Source of the DNA: an uncultured Paludibacter sp.
Lineage (GTDB): Bacteria > Bacteroidota > Bacteroidia > Bacteroidales > Paludibacteraceae
Assembly: GCA_937897985.1 (NCBI GenBank)
Contig: CALCBD010000026.1
Location: 1-64,000 of the forward strand
Reading direction: 5' to 3'
DNA length: 64,000 nt
Both the position numbers and the translations under genes were made by a program. The notes beneath the pieces were generated by a model, which was not told the DNA's origin, did not search any database, and saw only the letters and a list, made by a program, of their open reading frames with translations. Positions 27,450 to 36,511 of this stretch are shown here, one piece after another. How positions within the stretch are numbered: position 1 is the first letter of the stretch; each line of letters starts with the position of its first letter.

Positions 27450-27674
27450 GTATTTAATTGTTCAGAATTTTGAATATATTACGTTTTGTCCTCCAATTAT
27501 ATTCTATCCCGGAAATCATCCCATCCTTCCTTATCTTTTTTTCAAAAAAAAATGCATATCCACGAATTTTCATTGTCAATTTGAGAAATACGCAGGATTT
27601 TACCTATTTAAAATAAATATATTCACCTGATTATCAGTGATAATAAAATAAATTAAAATTAATTCAGATATTCG
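27450..27674. other. Intergenic spacer, no supported gene
   Basis: AT-rich DNA between the hairpin and the mce promoter. A 100-codon frame covers 27328-27630 but it runs through the hairpin and translates to a phenylalanine-rich, random-looking sequence, so it is not called. Confidence 0.5.
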
Positions 27675-27705
27675 TTGAATATGATGAATATTTATAGTAA
27701 TTTTG
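27675..27705 (+). promoter_or_regulatory. Promoter of the mce-mmd operon
   Basis: A partial -33 (TTG, 27675-27677), a 20-bp spacer and a -7 TAATTTTG at 27698-27705. The first gene starts about 115 bp downstream. Confidence 0.6.
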
Positions 27706-27821
27706 TGCGAAAATTCAGAAATAAGGAAAAATTTCTTTAATCGGTTTTTTTCATATATACTGAATTATTAAAACTGAAATTTAAAAATTAGACAAAATAA
27801 ATTATTTAAAATAAATACATT

Positions 27822-28232
27822 ATGAATTTAACTCATATCGAACATCTTGGTATAGCTGTAAAAAGTCTTGAAGAAGCCATTCCCTATTATGAAAACGTAT
27901 TGGGATTGAAATGTTATGCCGTTGAGGAAGTAGCAGAACAAAAAGTAAAAACAGCATTTTTCAGAATCGGGCAAACAAAAATTGAATTACTCGAATCGAC
28001 CGACCCTGAAGGACCGGTAGGAAAATTTATCGAAAACAAAGGTGAAGGCATCCATCACATCGCATTTGCAGTTGAAGGATTGCAGGAAAATCTGGACATG
28101 GCAGCCGAAAAGGGCATCCGTCTTATTGACAAAGCACCCCGCAAAGGAGCAGAAGGATTAAACATCGCATTTCTTCACCCGAAATCCACATTCGGTGTTT
28201 TGACGGAATTTTGTGAAAACCCCGCCAAATAA
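27822..28232 (+). CDS. mce: Methylmalonyl-CoA epimerase
   Basis: A 136-residue glyoxalase-fold (VOC) enzyme that interconverts (R)- and (S)-methylmalonyl-CoA. It links the mutase product to the decarboxylase encoded just downstream. Metal ligands are seen as His8 in IEHLGIAV, His in GIHHIAFAV and Glu in LTEFCEN, with a further Glu in KIELLEST. Length and motif order fit the family exactly. The gap to the carboxyltransferase gene is 106 bp with no terminator, so one operon is likely. Confidence 0.96.
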   Translation: MNLTHIEHLGIAVKSLEEAIPYYENVLGLKCYAVEEVAEQKVKTAFFRIGQTKIELLESTDPEGPVGKFIENKGEGIHHIAFAVEGLQENLDMAAEKGIRLIDKAPRKGAEGLNIAFLHPKSTFGVLTEFCENPAK

Positions 28233-28338
28233 ACAGGATAGCAGATTAATAATGGTTTCGGTGAAAAGGATGAACCTAACCTATGCGGAGAGGAATCATT
28301 CTTATCAATATAAATACATTTAAAATATTATATTCTCA

Positions 28339-29898
28339 ATGGAAAATACACAAAAAGTTAAAAACCTGATAGATTTACGCGTAAAAGCTAAACTGGGTGG
28401 TGGTGAAAAGAGAATTGCTTCACAACATGCCAAAGGCAAATTCACAGCACGTGAAAGAATTCACATGTTACTGGATGATTCAAGTTTTGAAGAATTCGAT
28501 ATGTTCGTAACACATCGTTGTACCAACTTCGATATGGAAAAAGAAAAGTACCTCGGCGATGGTGTTATCACCGGACATGGTACGATTGATGGACGTACAG
28601 TTTTTGTTTTTGCACAGGACTTCACGGTATTCGGAGGTTCGTTGTCCGAAACCATGGCACAGAAGATATGCAAAGTGATGGATATGGCCATGAAAATGGG
28701 TTGTCCTGTCATCGGAATTAACGATTCGGGTGGCGCTCGTATTCAGGAAGGTGTAACTTCTCTGGCCGGATATGCCGAAATTTTCGAACGTAATATTTTG
28801 GCGTCAGGTGTAATTCCACAGATTTCTGCCATTTTCGGTCCGTGTGCCGGAGGTGCGGTTTATTCGCCGGCACTTACCGACTTCATTCTTATGACCGAAC
28901 AAAATTCATATATGTTTGTAACCGGGCCAAAAGTTGTAAAATCAGTGACCGGTGAAGACATTTCGACTGAAGATCTCGGTGGAGCCGATGTACACTCGTG
29001 CAAATCAGGGGTTTCGCACTTCAGAGTCGACAATGAAGAAACAGGTATTCAAACCATCAGAGAATTAATTACTTATCTTCCACAAAACAACCTTGAAGAA
29101 GCTCCGATTGAAGAGTGCAAAGACCCTATCAACCGACTGGAAGACGCTTTAAATTCAATTATTCCTGACAATCCGAATCAACCTTACGACATGAAACAGG
29201 TGATTCATGGTATTGTGGATTATGGAAAATTCCTTGAAGTTCATGCCGATTATGCCCGGAATATCATTGTAGGATTTGCCCGTTTTAATGGCATTTCGAC
29301 AGGTATTGTAGCTAATCAGCCAAAATTCCTTGCCGGTGTTCTTGATTGCGATTCGGCACGTAAAGCTGCACGTTTTGTTCGTTTCTGCGATGCCTTCAAT
29401 ATTCCGGTACTTACTCTGGTCGATGTTCCCGGATTCTTACCCGGTTCGGCTCAGGAATATGCAGGAATCATTACTCACGGAGCAAAATTAATGTTTGCCT
29501 ACGGTGAAGCTACCATTCCGAAAGTTACAGTGACTCTGCGTAAATCTTATGGCGGTGCACACGACGTAATGAGTTCTAAACAACTTCGCGGTGATTTCAA
29601 CTACGCATGGCCAACTGCCGAAATTGCAGTTATGGGAGCTGCAGGTGCAATTGAGGTACTCGAAGGACGCGCCATTGCTGCAATAACCGACCCGGATGAA
29701 AAAGCAAAATTTGTGGATGAAAAAGTAAATGAATACAAAGAAAAATTTGCAAATCCATACCAGGCTGCCTCATACGGTTACATTGATGACATTGTAGAGC
29801 CACGCAATACCCGATTCAGAGTGATTCGTGCATTTCAGGCACTGCAAACCAAGAAGCTGGTAAATCCGCTGAAAAAACATTCAAATATTCCTTTATAA
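28339..29898 (+). CDS. mmdA: Methylmalonyl-CoA decarboxylase alpha (carboxyltransferase) subunit
   Basis: A 519-residue acyl-CoA carboxyltransferase of the MmdA/PccB family, with both crotonase-like halves. The N half has the acyl-CoA oxyanion segment INDSGGARIQEGV and the FGPCAGGAVYSPA turn. The C half has GFLPGSAQEYAGIITHGAKL and KSYGGAHDVMSSK. The enzyme moves the carboxyl group of methylmalonyl-CoA to biotin. Alone it could also be a propionyl-CoA carboxylase subunit. The neighbouring OadG-like, biotin carrier and OadB-like genes make the Na+-pumping decarboxylase the better reading. Confidence 0.95.
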   Translation: MENTQKVKNLIDLRVKAKLGGGEKRIASQHAKGKFTARERIHMLLDDSSFEEFDMFVTHRCTNFDMEKEKYLGDGVITGHGTIDGRTVFVFAQDFTVFGGSLSETMAQKICKVMDMAMKMGCPVIGINDSGGARIQEGVTSLAGYAEIFERNILASGVIPQISAIFGPCAGGAVYSPALTDFILMTEQNSYMFVTGPKVVKSVTGEDISTEDLGGADVHSCKSGVSHFRVDNEETGIQTIRELITYLPQNNLEEAPIEECKDPINRLEDALNSIIPDNPNQPYDMKQVIHGIVDYGKFLEVHADYARNIIVGFARFNGISTGIVANQPKFLAGVLDCDSARKAARFVRFCDAFNIPVLTLVDVPGFLPGSAQEYAGIITHGAKLMFAYGEATIPKVTVTLRKSYGGAHDVMSSKQLRGDFNYAWPTAEIAVMGAAGAIEVLEGRAIAAITDPDEKAKFVDEKVNEYKEKFANPYQAASYGYIDDIVEPRNTRFRVIRAFQALQTKKLVNPLKKHSNIPL

Positions 29899-29910
29899 CT
29901 CTGTACAGAT

Positions 29911-30279
29911 ATGGAAATAATGGCAGTAAACTGGGCAAATGCCCTGAATGTGGTTACTTTTTCGTTCACGATGGTGTTTGTATTGCTGGTGCTGATTGTG
30001 TTTGTACTTAATATTTTCAGCCGTATAGTAGCACCAAAAGTTCGGGTTCCCAGGAATAAAAGCGGAATAGATCCTCAGAGTCCGGCAAATCCACTGGAAA
30101 AGGAATATGTTGAAGCGCACTTAACAGCTGGTCAAAGTGCAGCAATTGCAATGGCTCTGCATTTATATTATAACGAAGTACATGACGAAGAAAGCTCGGT
30201 AATAACTATTAAAACAGTAGAAAGACGCTATTCTCCATGGAGTTCGAAAATTTATGGTTTAAATAATCTGGTAAAATAA
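29911..30279 (+). CDS. mmdD: Methylmalonyl-CoA decarboxylase delta/OadG-type small membrane subunit
   Basis: A 122-residue protein with a single N-terminal membrane helix (FTMVFVLLVLIVFVLNIF). A conserved-type stretch SRIVAPKVRVPRNK follows, then a cytoplasmic part with AHLTAGQSAAIAMALHLYYNEVHD, a pattern typical of Bacteroidota OadG-family subunits. It would anchor the carboxyltransferase and biotin carrier to the membrane pump. The start at 29911 (MEIM) could be replaced by the Met four codons later. It begins 12 bp after mmdA and ends 5 bp before the biotin carrier. Confidence 0.85.
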   Translation: MEIMAVNWANALNVVTFSFTMVFVLLVLIVFVLNIFSRIVAPKVRVPRNKSGIDPQSPANPLEKEYVEAHLTAGQSAAIAMALHLYYNEVHDEESSVITIKTVERRYSPWSSKIYGLNNLVK

Positions 30280-30284
30280 TTAAC

Positions 30285-31013
30285 ATGAAGAAATTCAAAT
30301 TTATAATAGACGGTAGCGAATATGAAGTTTCAATCAACGAAATTGAACAGAATATAGCTGAAATTGAAGTAAACGGAACTCCGTTCACTGTAGAAATTGA
30401 AAAACAGGAAAAAGCTACTTCCATTAGCACAATGAGTAGAAAACCTGCAGGAAAAGTATCGGCAATCAAAACACCTTCGCGTTCGGTAGTTGCTAATGCT
30501 ATTAAAGCACCTCTGCCCGGAAGTATTATGAAAGTACTGGTTACTTCCGGTCAAAAAGTAAAACGCGGAGATTTATTGCTTACCATGGAATCAATGAAAA
30601 TGGAAAACAATATTCTGGCCGAACAGGATGGAGTCATCAGACACATTCATGTTCAGCCCGGACAAAGCGTAATGCAGGATGATACGTTGATTGATTTTGA
30701 AGGCACGGATGTTGAAATTCCGGTTGCTCCTGCTGCGAAAGCCAGTGAAGCAAAAGAACAGGCTCCTGCCGCACCCGCTGCCAGTCAGCCTTCAGGCATG
30801 ACCAAAGCCGTAAAATCGCCACTTCCCGGAAACATTCTGAAGGTAGAAGTTAAAGTTGGTCAACAGGTCAAACGTGGTGATTTGTTACTTACTCTGGAAT
30901 CAATGAAAATGGAAAACAGTATTTTAGCTGAAAAAGATGCAATAGTGAGAGCTATTCATGTTCAGGCAGGTCAAACCGTAATGCAGGACGATGTTTTGTT
31001 CGACATCGAGTAA
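30285..31013 (+). CDS. mmdC: Biotin carrier subunit with two tandem biotinyl domains
   Basis: A 242-residue biotin carboxyl carrier that shuttles CO2 between MmdA and the membrane pump MmdB. After a short N-terminal beta domain (1-60) there are two complete biotinyl domains at about 73-139 and 175-242. Each holds the biotin lysine in ESMKMEN (Lys105 and Lys208). They are joined by an Ala/Pro-rich flexible linker with repeated APAA-type runs. The domains are about 75% identical, so this is an internal duplication. Carriers of this family normally have one domain and about 140-170 residues. Both copies keep all key residues and may both be biotinylated. It is in the middle of the operon. Confidence 0.95.
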   Translation: MKKFKFIIDGSEYEVSINEIEQNIAEIEVNGTPFTVEIEKQEKATSISTMSRKPAGKVSAIKTPSRSVVANAIKAPLPGSIMKVLVTSGQKVKRGDLLLTMESMKMENNILAEQDGVIRHIHVQPGQSVMQDDTLIDFEGTDVEIPVAPAAKASEAKEQAPAAPAASQPSGMTKAVKSPLPGNILKVEVKVGQQVKRGDLLLTLESMKMENSILAEKDAIVRAIHVQAGQTVMQDDVLFDIE

Positions 31014-31042
31014 AGAACTTGTGTATTTAAGTTAACAAAAAA

Positions 31043-32350
31043 ATGAAAACAAAGAAAATTATCTTCTTCTTAACCGCCTTTTTATTCGCAGGTTTTAGTT
31101 TTACTCTCAATGCACAAAATGTTGCATCTGACTCCACCGTCGTGGCTTCGACAAGCAATGTAAGTGCTCAAAGTTCCGGCTTATCCTATGTTACTGAAAG
31201 TATATTGAATTTCCTGTCGAGTACAGGATTTGCCGGACTTACATGGGATACACTGATAATGATTGTAATTGCCTGTGTATTACTCTATCTTGCTATTGTT
31301 AAGCAATTTGAACCATTATTGCTTTTACCGATAGCATTCGGGATGTTACTTACCAACCTTCCCGGAGCCGGATTGTTCAACAGTGATTTATTTGCCGGTG
31401 GACATATACATTGGGAATCGTTTGTTCAGAAAGGCGGACTACTCGATTATTTGTATTTAGGTGTTAAATTAGGTATTTATCCATGTCTTATCTTCCTTGG
31501 TGTTGGCGCAATGACCGATTTCGGTCCTATGCTGGCAAATCCTAAAAGTCTGTTGCTCGGTGCGGCAGCACAATTAGGTATTTTTGCCACTTATCTGGCA
31601 GCAGTGGGACTTGGTTTTACACCCCAGGAAGCAGCCTCTATCGGTATCATTGGTGGTGCTGATGGTCCGACTGCCATCTTCCTGACATCGAAACTGGCTC
31701 CTCATTTGTTGGGACCTATCGCTGTAGCAGCTTATTCATATATGGCTTTGGTACCTGTTATTCAACCTCCTATTATGAAGTTGCTGACCACCAAAAAAGA
31801 ACGTGCAATCAGGATGAAACAATTAAGAATCGTTTCGAAAAAGGAAAAAATTATTTTTCCAATTTTTGCAACTACCTTTATTTCATTGCTTTTGCCACCG
31901 GCAGCTCCGTTGGTTGGTAGTTTATTATTAGGCAATCTGATGCGCGAAACCGGAGTTGTGGAACGATTAAGCAAAACAGTGCAAAATGAATTAATGAATA
32001 TAGTGACAATATTTCTCGGTATCACCGTGGGAGCTACCGCCACAGCCTCCGCATTTATCAACATTCAAACCATAATGATTATGGTCATTGGTGTGCTGGC
32101 ATTTTCGTTTGGAACTGCCGGAGGTGTGTTGCTCGCAAAATTCATGAATCTTTTCACTAAAGAAAAAATCAATCCACTGATCGGATCGGCGGGAGTATCG
32201 GCAGTGCCAATGGCAGCACGTGTTTCGCAGGTAGTAGGTCAGGAAACCGACCCGGGTAACTTCTTGTTAATGCATGCCATGGGACCCAATGTGGCAGGCG
32301 TAATTGGTTCGGCTGTTGCAGCAGGTTTGTTACTTACACTTTTAGGTTAG
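31043..32350 (+). CDS. mmdB: Na+-translocating decarboxylase beta subunit
   Basis: A 435-residue integral membrane protein of the OadB/MmdB/GcdB family. It decarboxylates carboxybiotin and exports Na+. An N-terminal segment of about 60 residues with a signal-like helix precedes the core. The pump motifs are intact: GGADGPTAIFLTSKLAP with the ion-pathway Asp, and GPNVAGVIGSAVAAG near the C-terminus. About ten membrane helices are evident. It is the last gene of the operon and is followed by a good terminator. Confidence 0.95.
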   Translation: MKTKKIIFFLTAFLFAGFSFTLNAQNVASDSTVVASTSNVSAQSSGLSYVTESILNFLSSTGFAGLTWDTLIMIVIACVLLYLAIVKQFEPLLLLPIAFGMLLTNLPGAGLFNSDLFAGGHIHWESFVQKGGLLDYLYLGVKLGIYPCLIFLGVGAMTDFGPMLANPKSLLLGAAAQLGIFATYLAAVGLGFTPQEAASIGIIGGADGPTAIFLTSKLAPHLLGPIAVAAYSYMALVPVIQPPIMKLLTTKKERAIRMKQLRIVSKKEKIIFPIFATTFISLLLPPAAPLVGSLLLGNLMRETGVVERLSKTVQNELMNIVTIFLGITVGATATASAFINIQTIMIMVIGVLAFSFGTAGGVLLAKFMNLFTKEKINPLIGSAGVSAVPMAARVSQVVGQETDPGNFLLMHAMGPNVAGVIGSAVAAGLLLTLLG

Positions 32351-32380
32351 TTTTTTTGATGTCTAAACATAAAAAATTGA

Positions 32381-32412
32381 AAGTGAGCAATTTTGTTGCT
32401 CACTTTTTTTTT
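32381..32412 (+). terminator. Rho-independent terminator of the mmd operon
   Basis: AAGTGAGCAA at 32381-32390 pairs with TTGCTCACTT over a 5-nt loop and runs into at least eight Ts. Confidence 0.9.
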
Positions 32413-32676
32413 TGAATACCGAATACTTTGAATTCACTTATCTATTTAAACCGGGATTCAATTTGATTTTAAGGCGATTTTATTCTACTGTAAATATCTT
32501 TTCGCAAAACACTCATCATATTCAATATCAGACATTTATATTAGTGCGTTTTGTACTATGTAAAACCAATCGGAACTAACAATTGAAAATATAAACAGTT
32601 AAATCACAGAATTTTATAACATGTTAAAAGCATGTCATCAGAAATCATCAGTCTTTAAAATGTCTGATTTTTTTTG
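32413..32676. other. Spacer between the mmd operon and lepA
   Basis: About 260 bp of AT-rich DNA with no supported gene or hairpin. It ends in the lepA -7 element. Confidence 0.5.
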
Positions 32677-32684
32677 TACTTTTG
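32677..32684 (+). promoter_or_regulatory. -7 element of the lepA promoter
   Basis: TACTTTTG, the same octamer as in the peroxiredoxin and carAB promoters, lies 31 bp before the lepA start. A clear -33 TTTG at 19-21 bp is missing. Confidence 0.55.
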
Positions 32685-32714
32685 CAGTCCAATCCAGTAA
32701 AAAGAAAATTACGA

Positions 32715-34502
32715 ATGAACAGAATCCGCAATTTTTGTATAATAGCCCATATCGATCACGGTAAAAGTACTCTGGCTGATCGCCTGCTTGAATACACAAA
32801 TACCGTAGCAGGAAAAGAGATGCAGGCACAGGTTCTTGATAACATGGACCTCGAGCGTGAACGCGGGATAACCATTAAAAGCCATGCCATACAAATGAAT
32901 TATCGCCTGAATGGCGAAGATTATATTTTTAACTTAATTGATACTCCGGGACATGTCGACTTTTCGTATGAAGTTTCGCGTTCAATTGCAGCCTGCGAAG
33001 GTGCACTCCTGATTGTAGATGCAACTCAGGGCATTCAGGCTCAGACCATTTCGAACCTGTACATGGCAATCGAACATGATCTCGAGATTATACCTGTAAT
33101 GAACAAAATGGACATGGACAGTGCCATGCCCGAAGAAGTGGAAGATCAGATTGTTGAACTTTTAGGCTGTAAACCTGAAGAAATTATTCGTGCCAGCGGG
33201 AAAACAGGAATGGGTGTGGATCAGATTCTCGAAGCCATTGTAAACCGCGTTCCCGCGCCTAAAGGTGATGCTGAAGCTCCTTTGCAATGTCTTATTTTCG
33301 ATTCGGTTTTTAATTCATTCCGCGGTATTATTGCCTACTTTAAAATAGTGAACGGAACCATACGCAAAGGAGATCTGGTAAAATTTGTAAATACTGAAAA
33401 AGAATATTTTGCCGACGAGATAGGAATCCTTAAACTCGATATGATGCCAACCCAAAGCCTGAGTGCGGGTAATGTGGGTTATATTATTTCCGGGATAAAA
33501 ACTTCGAAAGAAGTAAAAGTCGGCGACACCATTACACACGTTAAACGACCCTGTGATAAATCGATTGAAGGTTTTCAGGAAGTGAAACCAATGGTTTTTG
33601 CCGGTGTGTATCCCATCGAAACCGAAGATTTTGAAGACCTGAGAGCTTCGATCGAGAAATTACAGCTGAATGACGCTTCGCTCACCTTCGAAGCTGAATC
33701 GTCGGTTGCGTTGGGTTTCGGTTTCCGTTGCGGATTTCTGGGAATGCTCCACATGGAAATCATACAGGAACGTCTCGACAGGGAATTCGATATGAGCGTA
33801 ATTACCACTGTTCCAAACGTTTCGTACAAAGTTTACACCAAAAAAGATGAACTGATTGAGGTTCATAATCCATCGGGGTTGCCCGATATCGTAATGATTG
33901 ACCGAATTGAGGAACCTTATATCAGGGCATCGATCATCACCCGGACTGACTTTATTGGTCAAATCATGACCCTTTGTCTTGGAAAACGCGGTGAATTAAT
34001 TAAACAGGATTACATTTCGGGCAACCGAATGGAATTAATATACGATTTACCACTCGGCGAAATAGTATTCGACTTTTACGACCGGCTGAAGAGTATTTCA
34101 AAAGGTTATGCTTCTTTCGATTACCACATGAACGGATATCGTCCTTCAAAACTGGTGAAACTGGATATTCTGCTCAACAGTGAACCCGTTGATGCGCTTT
34201 CGTCTCTGATTCATGTTGATAATGCTGTTGCTCTGGGTCGCAGAATGTGTGAAAAACTAAAAGAGCTGATACCACGGCAACAATTTGATATTGCAATTCA
34301 GGGTGCAATCGGAGCCAAAATCATTGCTCGCGAAACCATCAAGGCTGTCCGCAAGGATGTTACAGCCAAGTGTTACGGAGGTGATATCACCCGTAAACGC
34401 AAACTACTCGAAAAACAGAAGAAAGGTAAAAAACGAATGAAGCAAATCGGTTCGGTTGAAGTGCCGCAAAAAGCATTTTTAGCCGTACTCAAACTGGATT
34501 AA
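32715..34502 (+). CDS. lepA: Elongation factor 4 (LepA), ribosome-associated GTPase
   Basis: A 595-residue translational GTPase. The frame is open from 32682, but the -7 box overlaps that start. The Met at 32715 gives the usual beginning MNRIRNFCIIAHIDHGKST, with the P-loop at residues 11-19. The switch II segment DTPGHVDF and NKMD motif are intact. The LepA-specific C-terminal domain (GGDITRKRKLLEKQKKGKKR and the final VEVPQKAFLAVLKLD) is complete. It back-translocates or remodels stalled ribosomes and aids 30S maturation. Confidence 0.97.
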   Translation: MNRIRNFCIIAHIDHGKSTLADRLLEYTNTVAGKEMQAQVLDNMDLERERGITIKSHAIQMNYRLNGEDYIFNLIDTPGHVDFSYEVSRSIAACEGALLIVDATQGIQAQTISNLYMAIEHDLEIIPVMNKMDMDSAMPEEVEDQIVELLGCKPEEIIRASGKTGMGVDQILEAIVNRVPAPKGDAEAPLQCLIFDSVFNSFRGIIAYFKIVNGTIRKGDLVKFVNTEKEYFADEIGILKLDMMPTQSLSAGNVGYIISGIKTSKEVKVGDTITHVKRPCDKSIEGFQEVKPMVFAGVYPIETEDFEDLRASIEKLQLNDASLTFEAESSVALGFGFRCGFLGMLHMEIIQERLDREFDMSVITTVPNVSYKVYTKKDELIEVHNPSGLPDIVMIDRIEEPYIRASIITRTDFIGQIMTLCLGKRGELIKQDYISGNRMELIYDLPLGEIVFDFYDRLKSISKGYASFDYHMNGYRPSKLVKLDILLNSEPVDALSSLIHVDNAVALGRRMCEKLKELIPRQQFDIAIQGAIGAKIIARETIKAVRKDVTAKCYGGDITRKRKLLEKQKKGKKRMKQIGSVEVPQKAFLAVLKLD

Positions 34503-34554
34503 AAATTCGTTTGACAGGCCCATTGATACTAAATTGATGAGCTGATTAATGGTG

Positions 34555-34607
34555 TTTCGATTGTTTTCATTAATTTTATTATAAATTTGTAATGAAAACA
34601 ATCGAAA
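34555..34607 (+). repeat. Perfect 18-bp inverted repeat upstream of atpD
   Basis: TTTCGATTGTTTTCATTA at 34555-34572 and its exact complement at 34590-34607 enclose a 17-nt AT-only-plus-G loop. There is no T run on either side, so it is not a standard terminator. It may still end lepA transcription, or it could be an operator or leader hairpin of the ATP synthase operon, whose -7 box is 48 bp further on. Confidence 0.7.
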
Positions 34608-34655
34608 TAGAGTACTTTTATTGCATAAATAGCGAACATTAAGATTTCTTTTTGT

Positions 34656-34663
34656 TATTTTTG
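34656..34663 (+). promoter_or_regulatory. -7 element of the ATP synthase operon
   Basis: TATTTTTG matches TAnnTTTG and lies 55 bp upstream of atpD. No -33 TTTG at the standard distance. Confidence 0.5.
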
Positions 34664-34718
34664 CAGACTAAAAAATTAAAGACACACAAAAAGTTTAAAC
34701 AACATAAATAATCTAATA

Positions 34719-36251
34719 ATGTCAGAATTATCAGGACATGTTGCCCAAATTATCGGACCGGTAATAGACGTATATTTCAAACTGAACGAAAACGGTACAA
34801 CCCGGTTACCGGCAATAAGTGATGCTTTGAGCATTAAAAGACCAAATGGCAATGAATTAATTGTTGAAGTTCAACAGCATATAGGTGAAAGTACAGTCCG
34901 CTGCGTTGCGATGGACTCAACAGACGGTCTGAGCCGTGGATTGAAAGCTGTAGCACTCGGTCAGCCAATATCAATGCCGGTGGGTAATCAGGTTAAAGGG
35001 AGATTGATGAATGTAATCGGCAATTCAATTGATGGCATGCCAACACTCGACAAGAAAGGTGCCTACCCTATTCACAGAGAACCTCCAAAATTTGAAGAAC
35101 TTACCACGAGTGAAGAAGTATTGTTCACAGGAATAAAAGTGATTGATTTACTTGAACCTTATGTAAAAGGTGGAAAAATCGGTCTTTTTGGTGGCGCAGG
35201 TGTGGGTAAAACAGTAATTATCATGGAGTTGATCAACAACATTGCCAAAGGTCATAACGGATTTTCGGTTTTTGCAGGTGTTGGTGAGCGCACACGTGAA
35301 GGAAACGATTTATTGCGGGAGATGATTGAATCCGACGTTATCCGCTACGGTGAGGAATTCAAAAAAAGCATGGCTGAAGGGAACTGGGATTTATCGAAAG
35401 TAGATTATGCTGAACTTGAAAAATCGCAGGCAAGTCTTGTATTCGGTCAAATGAACGAACCACCGGGTGCACGTTCGTCGGTTGCGTTATCGGGCCTGAC
35501 CATTGCCGAATCGTTCAGGGATAACGGCGACAGCGGAGGAAAAGATATTTTATTTTTTATCGATAATATATTCAGGTTTACGCAAGCCGGATCGGAAGTT
35601 TCGGCGTTACTGGGACGTATGCCTTCGGCTGTGGGATATCAGCCAACACTTGCTACCGAAATGGGACGCATGCAGGAACGCATCACATCAACCAAAAACG
35701 GTTCAATTACCTCCGTTCAGGCGGTGTATGTACCGGCCGACGATTTGACCGACCCTGCTCCTGCCACCACCTTTACACATCTTGATGCAACAACTGTTTT
35801 AAGCAGAAAAATTGCCGAATTAGGCATTTTCCCTGCTGTAGATCCACTCGAATCTACTTCGCGAATTCTGAATCCTGAAATTGTCGGGGCAGAACATTAT
35901 GAAACAGCACAACGCGTAAAACAAATCCTGCAGCGCAATAAAGAACTTCAGGACATCATCTCTATTCTTGGGATGGATGAATTATCAGACGAAGACAGAA
36001 TGACTGTTAACCGAGCCCGTAAAGTACAACGTTACCTTTCACAACCCATGTCGATGGCAGCACAGTTTACAGGTATTCCGGGGGTTATGGTGTCGATAAC
36101 CGAAACAATCAGAGGTTTTAAAATGATACTTGACGGTCAGTTGGATGAGCTTCCCGAAATGGCGTTCTTAAACGTCGGAACCATTGATGATGCTATAGCA
36201 AAAGGGCACCAGCTGATGAAACAAGCCAGAAAAACAGTGAACAATCAGTAA
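34719..36251 (+). CDS. atpD: ATP synthase F1 subunit beta
   Basis: A 510-residue catalytic subunit. The Walker A is GGAGVGKTV, and the catalytic Glu lies in GVGERTREGNDLL. The Walker B strand is ILFFIDNIFRFTQAGSEVSALLGRMPSAVGY. It is about 45 residues longer than the enterobacterial protein because of an insertion between ESDVIRYG and FGQMNEPPGAR, which I associate with Bacteroidota beta subunits. It is the first gene of an operon ordered D-C-x-B-E-F-H-A-G, which differs from the classical BEFHAGDC order. Confidence 0.98.
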   Translation: MSELSGHVAQIIGPVIDVYFKLNENGTTRLPAISDALSIKRPNGNELIVEVQQHIGESTVRCVAMDSTDGLSRGLKAVALGQPISMPVGNQVKGRLMNVIGNSIDGMPTLDKKGAYPIHREPPKFEELTTSEEVLFTGIKVIDLLEPYVKGGKIGLFGGAGVGKTVIIMELINNIAKGHNGFSVFAGVGERTREGNDLLREMIESDVIRYGEEFKKSMAEGNWDLSKVDYAELEKSQASLVFGQMNEPPGARSSVALSGLTIAESFRDNGDSGGKDILFFIDNIFRFTQAGSEVSALLGRMPSAVGYQPTLATEMGRMQERITSTKNGSITSVQAVYVPADDLTDPAPATTFTHLDATTVLSRKIAELGIFPAVDPLESTSRILNPEIVGAEHYETAQRVKQILQRNKELQDIISILGMDELSDEDRMTVNRARKVQRYLSQPMSMAAQFTGIPGVMVSITETIRGFKMILDGQLDELPEMAFLNVGTIDDAIAKGHQLMKQARKTVNNQ

Positions 36252-36262
36252 AAGGACAGAGC

Positions 36263-36511
36263 ATGAAACTTGAAATACTAACTCCGGAAAAGCTTTATTT
36301 CTCAGGTGAAGTCGAAATTGTAACTTTACCCGGTTTATCAGGTTTATTCAGTATTCTTGATGACCATGCACCCATGATATCTTCACTCGGAAAAGGGATT
36401 CTGAGTTTCAGAACCAAAAGCGGCGAGACTGATTTACTGATCGAAAGCGGATTTGCAGAAATAAAAAAAAATGAAGTGGTAGTTTGTACCGAATTAATGA
36501 AAAAAATATGA
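36263..36511 (+). CDS. atpC: ATP synthase F1 subunit epsilon, short form
   Basis: An 82-residue protein with only the N-terminal beta-sandwich (LEILTPEKLYFSGEVEIVTLPG, then GLFSILDDHAPMIS). The C-terminal helical hairpin, which inhibits ATP hydrolysis in many bacteria and makes the usual length 130-140, is missing. The inhibition switch should therefore be absent or replaced. The stop codon overlaps the next start as ATGA at 36508-36511, indicating translational coupling. Confidence 0.95.
   Translation: MKLEILTPEKLYFSGEVEIVTLPGLSGLFSILDDHAPMISSLGKGILSFRTKSGETDLLIESGFAEIKKNEVVVCTELMKKI

Noticed and set aside
27328..27630. 100-codon plus-strand frame after the large barrel gene
   Set aside because: It runs through a perfect hairpin, is Phe/Ile-rich with no signal or family, and has no promoter of its own; treated as chance.
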